Origin: Bacillota bacterium
GTDB taxonomy: Bacteria > Bacillota_E > Sulfobacillia > Sulfobacillales > Sulfobacillaceae
Length of the DNA: 5,039 bases
Assembly: GCA_021820165.1 (NCBI GenBank)
Contig: JAKADW010000175.1
Span: 1 to 5,039, forward strand
Direction: 5' to 3'
The translations under genes and the position numbers were made by a program. The notes under the pieces are model-generated. The model saw only the letters and a program-made list of their open reading frames with translations, made no database searches and was not told where the DNA came from. Shown here piece by piece: positions 1 to 5,039 of the stretch. The first letter of the stretch is position 1; the number at the start of each line of letters is the position of its first letter.

Positions 1-198
1 CGCAAGGGTGACTTCCGCCGCCTGTGGATCTCTCGCATTAACGCGGCAGCCCGGATGAACGGCATGTCGTACAGCCGTTTGATGAACGGACTGAAGCGGG
101 CAGGGATTGGCCTTGACCGGAAGGTGCTGGCTGATTTGGCAGTGCGCGACATGGATAGTTTCCGCGTCTTGGTTGACAAGGCGAAAGCGGCGCTATAA
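1..198 (+). CDS. rplT: 50S ribosomal protein L20, C-terminal part (5' end outside window)
   Basis: This is the last 65 codons and the TAA stop (196-198) of ribosomal protein L20, an early-assembling protein that binds 23S rRNA in the large subunit. The visible part begins [18 protein letters not shown] and continues with [26 protein letters not shown] and a C-terminal VDKAKAAL, all standard L20 segments in the expected order. The full family length is about 118 residues, so roughly the first 50 are missing to the left. In Bacillota this gene normally ends the infC-rpmI-rplT operon, whose leader can be regulated by L20; that leader is not in view. The stop codon directly abuts the ATG of the next gene, and no terminator lies between them. 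Confidence 0.97.
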   Translation, partial: RKGDFRRLWISRINAAARMNGMSYSRLMNGLKRAGIGLDRKVLADLAVRDMDSFRVLVDKAKAAL

Positions 199-1041
199 AT
201 GGTGATCCAACCGCTCGACTCGGCCGACAATAAGATGGTTCGACGCATTAAAAGGCTCAATGCCAGTCGTCAGGCACGAACGAAAAACCGGGCGACGGTC
301 GTCGAGGGTGCGCGGTTGGTAGACGAAGCCTTGGCCTCAGGCATGACGCCTGAAGTCGTCGTCTATAGTCCCAAATGGGTGGAACGGGTCGAGGGTCGCG
401 CCATGATGACGCGCCTTCGTGCTCGTTCCATCCCCATTTTTTATGTCACCGACCGTTTGTTTGAGGAGATTTCTCAGGTAGAGACGCCGCAAGGGATTAT
501 GGCGGTGATGTCGTTACCCGAGCCGCTCACATTAGAGCGCTTTTTGGCCCATGCCCCACATCCGCTCTTATTCCCCGTTGCCTTAGGCATTCAAGAACCG
601 GGAAATTTGGGCACCCTCATGCGGGCGGCACTAGCGGCCGGGGCTCACGGCTTGGGAGTGTCCTTAGGCACGGTGGACGCTTTTAACCCGAAGTGTCTTC
701 GGGCAGCGGCGGGGGCCGCCTTTCGGCTCCCCGTGGTGACCTTGCCGCCCGAGTGGTCCGAGCAATTAGAGGCGCATGGGGTTGCCGTCCGTACCACCTC
801 GGTGGACCAGGGACAACCGTATTATGAGGCTGACTGGACGGAGCCGGTCGCGCTGGCGCTTGGCAACGAAGGCAACGGTATCGAGTCCGAGTGGCTTTCT
901 AGGACAGAGGTGGTGACCATTCCCATGTCGCCCGCTTCGGAATCCCTGAATGTCTCCATGGCCGGCGCGATTCTCTTGTTTCACGCCGCCTTTCGGCGGC
1001 AGGAAGAGGGGATTGGCTTTCAGCCGCCGGCTATGGTATAG
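199..1041 (+). CDS. TrmH/SpoU-family RNA 2'-O-ribose methyltransferase (YsgA-like)
   Basis: The 280-residue product is a SPOUT-class methyltransferase expected to transfer a methyl group from S-adenosylmethionine to a ribose 2'-OH in rRNA or tRNA. Residues 1-110 form the N-terminal substrate-binding region, with the typical KNRATVVEGARLVDEAL segment (29-45). The catalytic domain carries the three family motifs: motif 1, IQEPGNLGTLMRAA (131-144), with Asn136 and Arg142; motif 2, LGNEGNGI (221-228); and motif 3, IPMSPASESLNVSMAGAILL (241-260). The last two build the knotted cofactor site. The position between rplT and pheS matches B. subtilis ysgA. From memory that protein has been assigned to methylation of the 23S rRNA A-loop (RlmP), but the target cannot be read from sequence here. 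The ATG at 199 fits the family's usual N-terminus; GTG at 202 is an alternative. No clear Shine-Dalgarno sequence precedes it. The gene's 3' end contains the next promoter. Confidence 0.93.
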   Translation: MVIQPLDSADNKMVRRIKRLNASRQARTKNRATVVEGARLVDEALASGMTPEVVVYSPKWVERVEGRAMMTRLRARSIPIFYVTDRLFEEISQVETPQGIMAVMSLPEPLTLERFLAHAPHPLLFPVALGIQEPGNLGTLMRAALAAGAHGLGVSLGTVDAFNPKCLRAAAGAAFRLPVVTLPPEWSEQLEAHGVAVRTTSVDQGQPYYEADWTEPVALALGNEGNGIESEWLSRTEVVTIPMSPASESLNVSMAGAILLFHAAFRRQEEGIGFQPPAMV

Positions 1042-1042
1042 T
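1013..1042 (+). promoter_or_regulatory. Predicted sigma-A-type promoter for the T-box/pheST transcript
   Basis: A -35-like TTGGCT (1013-1018, 4 of 6 to TTGACA) is separated by 18 bases from TATAGT (1037-1042, 5 of 6 to TATAAT). TG at 1034-1035 plus one base gives an extended -10, TGGTATAGT. Initiation would fall around 1047-1050, a few bases before Stem I of the T-box begins at 1055, which is where a leader promoter should sit. The -10 element overlaps the methyltransferase stop codon (TAG, 1039-1041). The assignment rests on consensus match and position only. Confidence 0.68.
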
Positions 1043-1142
1043 CCTCATCAATAACACGATGATCCAGACGAGTAAGTAGACTTGGGAGCTGTTCCAGGGA
1101 GCGCATCCGTGACTGCAAGATGTGTCGGTTCCCCCTACTGAA

Positions 1143-1145
1143 TTC
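1143..1145 (+). promoter_or_regulatory. T-box specifier codon TTC (Phe)
   Basis: TTC lies directly after GAA (1140-1142) on the 3' strand of the predicted specifier loop, opposite the AGTA loop-E element at 1071-1074. That is the canonical position for the triplet that pairs with the tRNA anticodon. TTC pairs with the GAA anticodon of tRNA-Phe, in agreement with the pheS-pheT genes downstream. The flanking helices CCAG/CTGG and AGTAG/CTACT fix the limits of the loop. Confidence 0.9.
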
Positions 1146-1235
1146 CCTGGGGAGTGCCCGCGTGAAGCTAGTAGGGCGGGCCGGCCGAACCCGTTATGTT
1201 CACGAGAGGAAGTCTCGCCGGCGCGGGGCTTCAAC

Positions 1236-1268
1236 AAAGGTGGTACCGCGGGAGTTACCCCGCCCTTT
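1236..1268 (+). promoter_or_regulatory. T-box antiterminator
   Basis: AAAGG (1236-1240) can pair with CCTTT (1264-1268), and GCGGG (1248-1252) with CCCGC (1259-1263). This leaves the 7-base bulge TGGTACC (1241-1247) that defines T-box antiterminators. The bulge bases TGGT (1241-1244) are complementary to ACCA, the acceptor end of a tRNA whose discriminator base is A, as in tRNA-Phe. The 3' side of this structure (1259-1268) overlaps the 5' arm of the terminator (1260-1266), so the two folds exclude each other. Confidence 0.93.
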
Positions 1269-1284
1269 TCAGGGCGGTTTTTTT
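1260..1284 (+). terminator. Intrinsic terminator of the T-box leader
   Basis: CCGCCC (1260-1265) pairs with GGGCGG (1272-1277). An extra T1266-A1271 pair closes a small loop, and seven T residues follow (1278-1284). This GC-rich stem with a T-run is the off-state structure of the riboswitch. It competes with the antiterminator for bases 1260-1266. It would also stop any readthrough transcription arriving from rplT and the methyltransferase gene. Confidence 0.93.
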
Positions 1285-1298
1285 ATTGATGGAGTGCG

Positions 1299-1307
1299 AA
1301 AGGAGGG
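1299..1307 (+). promoter_or_regulatory. Shine-Dalgarno sequence of pheS
   Basis: AAAGGAGGG ends five bases before the ATG at 1313 and is a near-perfect ribosome-binding site. It decides the start of pheS: an in-frame ATG at 1196 lies inside the T-box leader and has no comparable site. Confidence 0.93.
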
Positions 1308-1312
1308 TCCCT

Positions 1313-2356
1313 ATGAGTGAAGAATTTCCGTTGGCGGACGTATTGGCGGCCATTCAAGCGGCCGACGACAAAGCGGAACTTACCGAGTTGCGGGGGCGCT
1401 ACTTAGGTAAGAAGGGCTGGCTCACCCAGCAAATGAAGGAACTGGGGAGTCTCGATGCTGAACACCGGCGTCTTCGTGGAGCTGAGCTCAATCGGTGGCG
1501 GGAGGCACTTCTCGAAGCCTTGACCTCGCGGGAAAAAGACCTCGAGGATAAAGAGGAGGCGCGTCAGTTGGAAGCCGAGCGCCTCGACTTGAGCCTTCCC
1601 GGCCGGAGGCCCCAGGTAGGGCTGTTGCATCCGCTGACTCGCATGCGCCGGCGCATCGAACAGGTGCTCATGAGACTGGGGTTCTCTCTCGCTTATGGTC
1701 CCGAGGTTGAATCCGAGTGGTACAACTTTGAGGCCTTAAACATTCCCGCTGGTCACCCTGCCCGAGAAATGCAGGATTCCTTTTTCGTGGATATCCCGGG
1801 ATGGGTCTTGCGTACCCACACCTCACCCGTGCAGATTCGGGCCATGCAGGCCCACCAGGGCGCACTTCCGGTGCGGGTAGCGGCGCCTGGATTTACCTAT
1901 CGCCGAGACGATGATGCCACCCATGTGCCCATGTTTCAGCAAGTCGAAGGTTTAGTAGTCGACCGCAACATTAGCCTGGCGGATTTGACTGGCACCCTGA
2001 CGGTGATGGTGCAGGAGTTGCTGGGCAACGACGTGGGCACGCGTTTTCGTCCTAGCTATTTTCCCTTCACGGAACCCTCGGTGGAAATGGACGTCACTTG
2101 TGCTAACTGTCGCGGCACGGGATGCCGCGTGTGCAAGGGTACCGGCTGGGTGGAAATTCTCGGATCGGGGATCGTCCACCCCGTAGTCCTGAGAAACGGG
2201 GGTTACAATCCCGACGAGGTATCGGGTTTTGCCTTTGGTATGGGCATTGAACGGGTGGCTATGCGCCTTTTCGGGCTGGATGACTTGCGTCTCTTATATC
2301 AGAACGATTTGCGCTATCTGGAACGGTTTCAAAGCGGGGGAGGCTACGGGTTATGA
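1313..2356 (+). CDS. pheS: Phenylalanine--tRNA ligase alpha subunit
   Basis: The 347-residue product is the catalytic alpha subunit of the cytoplasmic (alpha-beta)2 phenylalanyl-tRNA synthetase, which charges tRNA-Phe using ATP. Its length matches bacterial PheS. Residues 1-95 form the N-terminal, largely helical charged arm that contacts tRNA. The class II core follows: HPL (106-108) near motif 1, GHPAREMQDSFF (147-158), LRTHTSPVQIR (166-176), motif 2 FTYRRDDDATH (194-204) and motif 3 GFAFGMGIER (305-314). Arg314 is the motif 3 arginine. Ala307 sits at the amino-acid pocket position equivalent to E. coli Ala294. Cysteines 263, 266, 271 and 274 form a CxxC-x4-CxxC cluster, as in many Bacillota PheS. 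Motif 2 continues MFQQVEG, where E. coli has FHQ. The start at 1313 is set by a strong Shine-Dalgarno sequence and lies outside the T-box. The stop overlaps the pheT start. Confidence 0.98.
   Translation: MSEEFPLADVLAAIQAADDKAELTELRGRYLGKKGWLTQQMKELGSLDAEHRRLRGAELNRWREALLEALTSREKDLEDKEEARQLEAERLDLSLPGRRPQVGLLHPLTRMRRRIEQVLMRLGFSLAYGPEVESEWYNFEALNIPAGHPAREMQDSFFVDIPGWVLRTHTSPVQIRAMQAHQGALPVRVAAPGFTYRRDDDATHVPMFQQVEGLVVDRNISLADLTGTLTVMVQELLGNDVGTRFRPSYFPFTEPSVEMDVTCANCRGTGCRVCKGTGWVEILGSGIVHPVVLRNGGYNPDEVSGFAFGMGIERVAMRLFGLDDLRLLYQNDLRYLERFQSGGGYGL
2336..2343 (+). promoter_or_regulatory. Shine-Dalgarno sequence of pheT, inside pheS
   Basis: GGGGGAGG lies within the last codons of pheS, nine bases before the pheT ATG at 2353. 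With the ATGA overlap it supports coupled translation of the two subunits. Confidence 0.7.
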
Positions 2357-4686
2357 TTTTGAGTCATCGCTGGCTTCGTCGCCACTTGTCGGAGTTGCCA
2401 GAACCGGCGGATGTCGTGGCTGGTTTGGAGCAAATCGGCGTGGAGGTTGCCTCGAAATCCCCATGGGGGGAGAATTTTTCGTCCGTGGAATTGGTCCAGG
2501 TGGTATCACGCCGACCCCATCCAGACAGCGACCATTTATCGTTGGTGGATGTGCGCCGAGGTTCGGGAGAGGTGACTCAAATTGTGACCGGGGCCAGCAA
2601 CGGTTTCCCTGGCGATCGGCTTTGGTACGCCCCACCTGGAACCACCCTTCCCGACGGGCGGACGCTTGAGGTACGGGCCCTTCGGGGGATCGAGTCTCCT
2701 GGTATGCTGCTCTCCCCAGAGGAACTCGGGTTTGACGCGCACACGGGCGACCTCTGGGTTTGGTCCGGTGCGGAACCGCTCGGGGCTAGCTTTTTGGAGG
2801 TTATCGGAGGCCTCGATATGCTCTATGAGCTAGAGCTAACTCCGAATATTGCTCAATATTTGCAAAGCGTCCGCCATCTTGCCCACGAGTTGGCGGCCAT
2901 TTGGGGCATGACGCTTGCTCCTCAGGTGACACCGTTTGCCTACCAGAATGAGCCCTTGGCGCGGATCGATGCTCCGGAGCGCTGTCCTCTGTATGGGCTG
3001 GTGGCCATGAAAATTAAGCCGGGCCAGAGCTCGCCATTGTGGTTGCAGACATTGCTCCGGGCGGTGGGCCACCGCATCATTCACCCGGCGGTGGACATCA
3101 CCAATTTTGTTCTCTGGGACCTCGGCGAACCGTTGCACGCATTCGATGCCAAGAAGGTGGAGGGCCCGATTGAGGTGCGGCTGGCCAAGCCGGGTGAACG
3201 TCTTACGCTATTGGATGGGCGCGAGTTAGCCTTGAATGTGGAGGATTTAGTCATAGCCGATGAGACCAAGCCGCTGGCGCTGGCCGGTATCATGGGTGGG
3301 ATAGATTCCGGCGTGTCGGCTGACACCGAGGACATCTGGCTGGAATGCGCGCACTTTTCGGCACCCGGTATTTTTCGGAGTTTCAAGCAGCATGGGCTCA
3401 TGACCGACGCCGCCAACCATTTCGGCCGGGGCACCGACCCCTGGGCCGTTTTTGATGCGCCGTCCTTCGTGGCCCAGGTTTTAGAGGAAGCCGGCATTTT
3501 AGAGCGCGTCACCTCGAGCACCCTTCAGGGGGAGCTTCCAGCAGAACGGCGGGTGGATAGGGACTTGGCCCGCATCCGATCGCTTTTGGGCGTGGATTGG
3601 TCTGACGACAAGCTGACCCACGCCTTAGACGGGTTCGGCTATGAGCGAGAACAAGACCAGGTGATTGTTCCCCGGTATCGTCACGATGTCGAAACGGTTT
3701 ACGACCTGGCGGAGGATGTGGCCCGTTTTTATGGTCTCGACGCCATCCCCCGTAGGTTGCCGGAAGGGCGAACGGCGTTGGCGAAAACAAGCCCGCGGGT
3801 GGCGTTCGATGAGGAAATCCGAGACCTGACGGCGAGCGCCGGATACCAGGAGGTTATTACCAGGACTTTGGTGAGCCCTGACTTCGAAAAGCTCTCTTGG
3901 GAAACTAGGGGCACGCCCATTCGGGTGGCCAATCCGCTCCGTGAAGAGGAGAGCGAGCTTCGTTCGCATATCCTGGGAAGTCTTTTGGAAGTGGTCCGGT
4001 ACAATCGCGCACGCCACAGTAAGCCTATTCGGATCTTCGAACTGGGTCCGGTTTTCCGCCGAGAAGGGCAAGAGGTCCAGGAAGGCCGGGAATTGGGGGT
4101 GGCTCTAAGCTTGGAACCCGATGAGACCTACCCGCACCGGGAGACGCCGTCGCTATACGATCTTACCGGTCTGGCAGACTTTCTCTTTGAGCGCTTGGGT
4201 ATTGCCGATGGCGCGCGCCGGGATACGGTGGACGGGCCGCGATTTCTCCATCCTGGACGGTGTCAGCGCCTCGTGATTGGCGACAGGCCAGTGGGCTTTG
4301 TCGGGGAATTGCGTCCTCGATTGGCACAGCAATATCGGGTTCGTCGTCTCGGCGTGTTGGTCATGCGGATCGACCAAATGCCGGCTCAGCGGATTTCGCA
4401 TCCTGGACGTCCCTCTAAATTTCCCGAGGTGGAGCGCGACCTGTCACTAGTCATTCCCGGGCACATATCATATCAGGCGATCGGAGAAGCCTTATCGCGG
4501 CTGACCATCGACACCTTGTCGGATGTGCGCCCGATCGACAAGTTCCAGGGAGACTTCGGCACCTCACTCACGATTCGCCTCCGATTTCAATCCCACCAGG
4601 AGACGTTGACGGATGCCGTGGTGGACAGGGAAATCGGTCGAATTTTAGGGGAGTTACGGACGATCGGCGTCGAACTTCGCCAATAA
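2353..4686 (+). CDS. pheT: Phenylalanine--tRNA ligase beta subunit
   Basis: The 777-residue product is the beta subunit of phenylalanyl-tRNA synthetase, which binds tRNA-Phe and edits Tyr-tRNA-Phe. Its length is slightly below the usual 790-800. Domains in order: N-terminal B1 segment (1-38); EMAP/OB-fold tRNA-binding domain (about 40-150) with HPDSDHLSLVDV, TQIVTGASN and GIESPGMLLSPEELG; B3/B4 editing domain (about 205-365) with DITN (248-251), LHAFD (261-265, His262), LAGIMGG (310-316) and Glu331; B5 domain (about 398-470); a catalytic-like core (about 480-675) with FELGPVF and FLHPGR; and a C-terminal ferredoxin-fold anticodon-binding domain (about 685-777) starting at SKFPEVERDLSLV. Key editing residues His262, Glu331 and Thr351 appear kept, but the usual RFERG or RYERG following them reads HFGRG (356-360). 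TPNIAQY (163-169) replaces the common TPNRxDC. The start overlaps the pheS stop by four bases (ATGA). No terminator follows the gene. Confidence 0.98.
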   Translation: MILSHRWLRRHLSELPEPADVVAGLEQIGVEVASKSPWGENFSSVELVQVVSRRPHPDSDHLSLVDVRRGSGEVTQIVTGASNGFPGDRLWYAPPGTTLPDGRTLEVRALRGIESPGMLLSPEELGFDAHTGDLWVWSGAEPLGASFLEVIGGLDMLYELELTPNIAQYLQSVRHLAHELAAIWGMTLAPQVTPFAYQNEPLARIDAPERCPLYGLVAMKIKPGQSSPLWLQTLLRAVGHRIIHPAVDITNFVLWDLGEPLHAFDAKKVEGPIEVRLAKPGERLTLLDGRELALNVEDLVIADETKPLALAGIMGGIDSGVSADTEDIWLECAHFSAPGIFRSFKQHGLMTDAANHFGRGTDPWAVFDAPSFVAQVLEEAGILERVTSSTLQGELPAERRVDRDLARIRSLLGVDWSDDKLTHALDGFGYEREQDQVIVPRYRHDVETVYDLAEDVARFYGLDAIPRRLPEGRTALAKTSPRVAFDEEIRDLTASAGYQEVITRTLVSPDFEKLSWETRGTPIRVANPLREEESELRSHILGSLLEVVRYNRARHSKPIRIFELGPVFRREGQEVQEGRELGVALSLEPDETYPHRETPSLYDLTGLADFLFERLGIADGARRDTVDGPRFLHPGRCQRLVIGDRPVGFVGELRPRLAQQYRVRRLGVLVMRIDQMPAQRISHPGRPSKFPEVERDLSLVIPGHISYQAIGEALSRLTIDTLSDVRPIDKFQGDFGTSLTIRLRFQSHQETLTDAVVDREIGRILGELRTIGVELRQ

Positions 4687-4745
4687 ATTTCCAATTTCAG
4701 CAGGATTTTTGCCCGTGTGTCGAGAAGAGGTAAAAAACTGGACAC

Positions 4746-4752
4746 AAAGGGG
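4746..4752 (+). promoter_or_regulatory. Shine-Dalgarno sequence of zapA
   Basis: AAAGGGG ends eight bases before the GTG at 4761. An in-frame TAA at 4731-4733 with no ATG, GTG or TTG between it and 4761 leaves this GTG as the first possible start. Confidence 0.75.
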
Positions 4753-4760
4753 CGACTGTT

Positions 4761-5039
4761 GTGGGTGAACAGATTCGGACGACCGTGACCATTTATGGCG
4801 AGGACTATCCATTGGTCGGCGATTTACCGGAGGACGTCGTGCAGGCGCTCGCATATCACGTGGACAATCGGATTCGTGTGCTGGCCTCTAAAAATCCCCG
4901 GGTCAGCCTGAATCGATTGGCTGTGCTGACCGCCCTCAACATCGCCGAAGAGTTCTTTGAGCTCCAAGAACAGCATCAGGAACTGGTGTCGGCCATGCAG
5001 CAACAATGGCGGTCGAAGCGTGAGGCCAAGGATGCTAAG
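4761..5039 (+). CDS. zapA: Cell division protein ZapA, N-terminal part (3' end outside window)
   Basis: ZapA is a small cytoplasmic protein that bundles FtsZ filaments and supports Z-ring assembly at midcell. The visible 93 residues, read from a GTG start, begin MGEQIRTTVTIYGEDYPLVGDLP. This is the family's N-terminal beta-strand region with the typical xIYGExYxL signature (residues 9-18). A helical segment follows, with VVQALAYHVDNRI (26-38), SKNPRVSLNRLAVLTALNIAEEF (43-65) and a charged, glutamine-rich helix (66-93) likely to form the coiled-coil dimer arm. Bacillota ZapA proteins are often about 85-100 residues, so only a short tail may be missing; the last codon in the window is AAG and no stop is reached. 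It begins 74 bases after pheT. B. subtilis has zapA (yshA) in the same neighbourhood, after pheT and rnhC. It may be expressed by readthrough from pheST. Confidence 0.93.
   Translation, partial: MGEQIRTTVTIYGEDYPLVGDLPEDVVQALAYHVDNRIRVLASKNPRVSLNRLAVLTALNIAEEFFELQEQHQELVSAMQQQWRSKREAKDAK

Larger units (their letters stand above)
1055..1284 (+). promoter_or_regulatory. T-box riboswitch leader, tRNA-Phe specific, upstream of pheS
   Basis: This untranslated leader senses the charging state of tRNA-Phe and controls transcription into pheST. Stem I can be traced by pairing. CAC 1055-1057 pairs with GTG 1154-1156, and a kink-turn-like GATGAT/GGA follows. CCAG 1064-1067 pairs with CTGG 1147-1150 below the specifier loop, which has AGTA (1071-1074) opposite GAATTCC (1140-1146). 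AGTAG 1075-1079 pairs with CTACT 1135-1139 above it. A distal hairpin pairs GCGCAT 1101-1106 with ATGTGT 1120-1125. A further hairpin, CGAGA 1203-1207 with TCTCG 1213-1217, is a likely Stem III. The diagnostic T-box sequence AGGTGGTACCGCG lies at 1238-1250, followed by a terminator. Uncharged tRNA should favour the antiterminator and expression; charged tRNA should favour termination. Both the TTC specifier and the downstream synthetase genes indicate Phe. Confidence 0.95.

Noticed and set aside
985..1000. Hairpin GCCGCC-TTTC-GGCGGC as a terminator of the rplT-methylase transcript
   Set aside because: It is inside the methylase coding sequence and is followed by AGGAAGAGGGGA rather than a T-run.
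1196..1312. N-terminal extension of pheS starting at ATG 1196
   Set aside because: This stretch is the T-box antiterminator and terminator, has no ribosome-binding site, and encodes nothing like PheS. The strong AAAGGAGGG fixes the start at 1313.
1120..1320. Small open frame across the T-box leader
   Set aside because: It lies entirely over a structured regulatory RNA, has no Shine-Dalgarno sequence and resembles no protein I recognise.
2351..2669. Long open frames on both strands overlapping the start of pheT
   Set aside because: Shadow frames of a GC-rich gene; the pheT frame is clearly coding with conserved domains throughout.
3081..4071. Minus-strand open frames of up to 148 codons within pheT
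   Set aside because: They lie antisense to conserved PheT domains, have no recognisable protein motifs, and are expected from the codon bias of the sense strand.
4249..4409. Direct repeat CATCCTGGACG at 4249-4259 and 4399-4409
   Set aside because: Both copies encode HPGR within pheT. At only 11 bp in coding sequence, 150 bases apart, this looks like chance or codon preference rather than a functional repeat.
4709..4736. Promoter for zapA: TTGCCC, 16 bases, TAAAAA
   Set aside because: Only 4 of 6 matches in each box, with a short spacer and no extended -10. It is too weak to list as a feature, though it cannot be excluded.

Overview
This window is a housekeeping translation locus, with every gene on the + strand. 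From left to right it holds the 3' end of rplT (ribosomal protein L20), a TrmH/SpoU-family RNA 2'-O-methyltransferase, a T-box riboswitch leader with its own promoter and terminator, pheS and pheT (the two subunits of phenylalanyl-tRNA synthetase), and the 5' part of zapA. No mobile element, CRISPR array, tRNA or rRNA gene is visible. Base and codon use look even across the window, so I see no sign of recent transfer.

The gene order (rplT, YsgA-like methylase, pheS-pheT, zapA) and a T-box in front of pheS point to Bacillota. Bacillus subtilis has nearly the same arrangement from ysgA to zapA, with rnhC between pheT and zapA; no such gene is present here. The sequence is GC-rich by eye, and PheS and PheT differ from the Bacillus consensus at several motifs. 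A GC-rich, deep-branching Bacillota lineage (for example Sulfobacillus-like) is plausible, but this is inference and the genus cannot be fixed from the window alone.

Region 1-1041: the rplT stop (TAA, 196-198) abuts the methylase ATG (199-201) with no spacer and no clear Shine-Dalgarno sequence. The two are probably cotranscribed, with reinitiation at the junction. Region 1013-1312: a promoter with an extended -10 sits across the end of the methylase gene. It is followed by a T-box leader in which Stem I, a TTC (Phe) specifier, the conserved T-box antiterminator and a terminator can all be traced base by base. Region 1313-4686: pheS has a strong Shine-Dalgarno sequence and overlaps pheT by four bases (ATGA), as expected for two subunits made in equal amounts. 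Region 4687-5039: a 74-base gap with no terminator leads into zapA, which starts with GTG and runs off the right edge.

Working model: uncharged tRNA-Phe binds the leader, stabilises the antiterminator and allows transcription of pheS-pheT, and possibly zapA by readthrough. I found no undescribed system. The points most worth a second look are the well-resolved Phe T-box, the promoter embedded in the upstream gene's stop codon, and the altered editing-domain motif in PheT.
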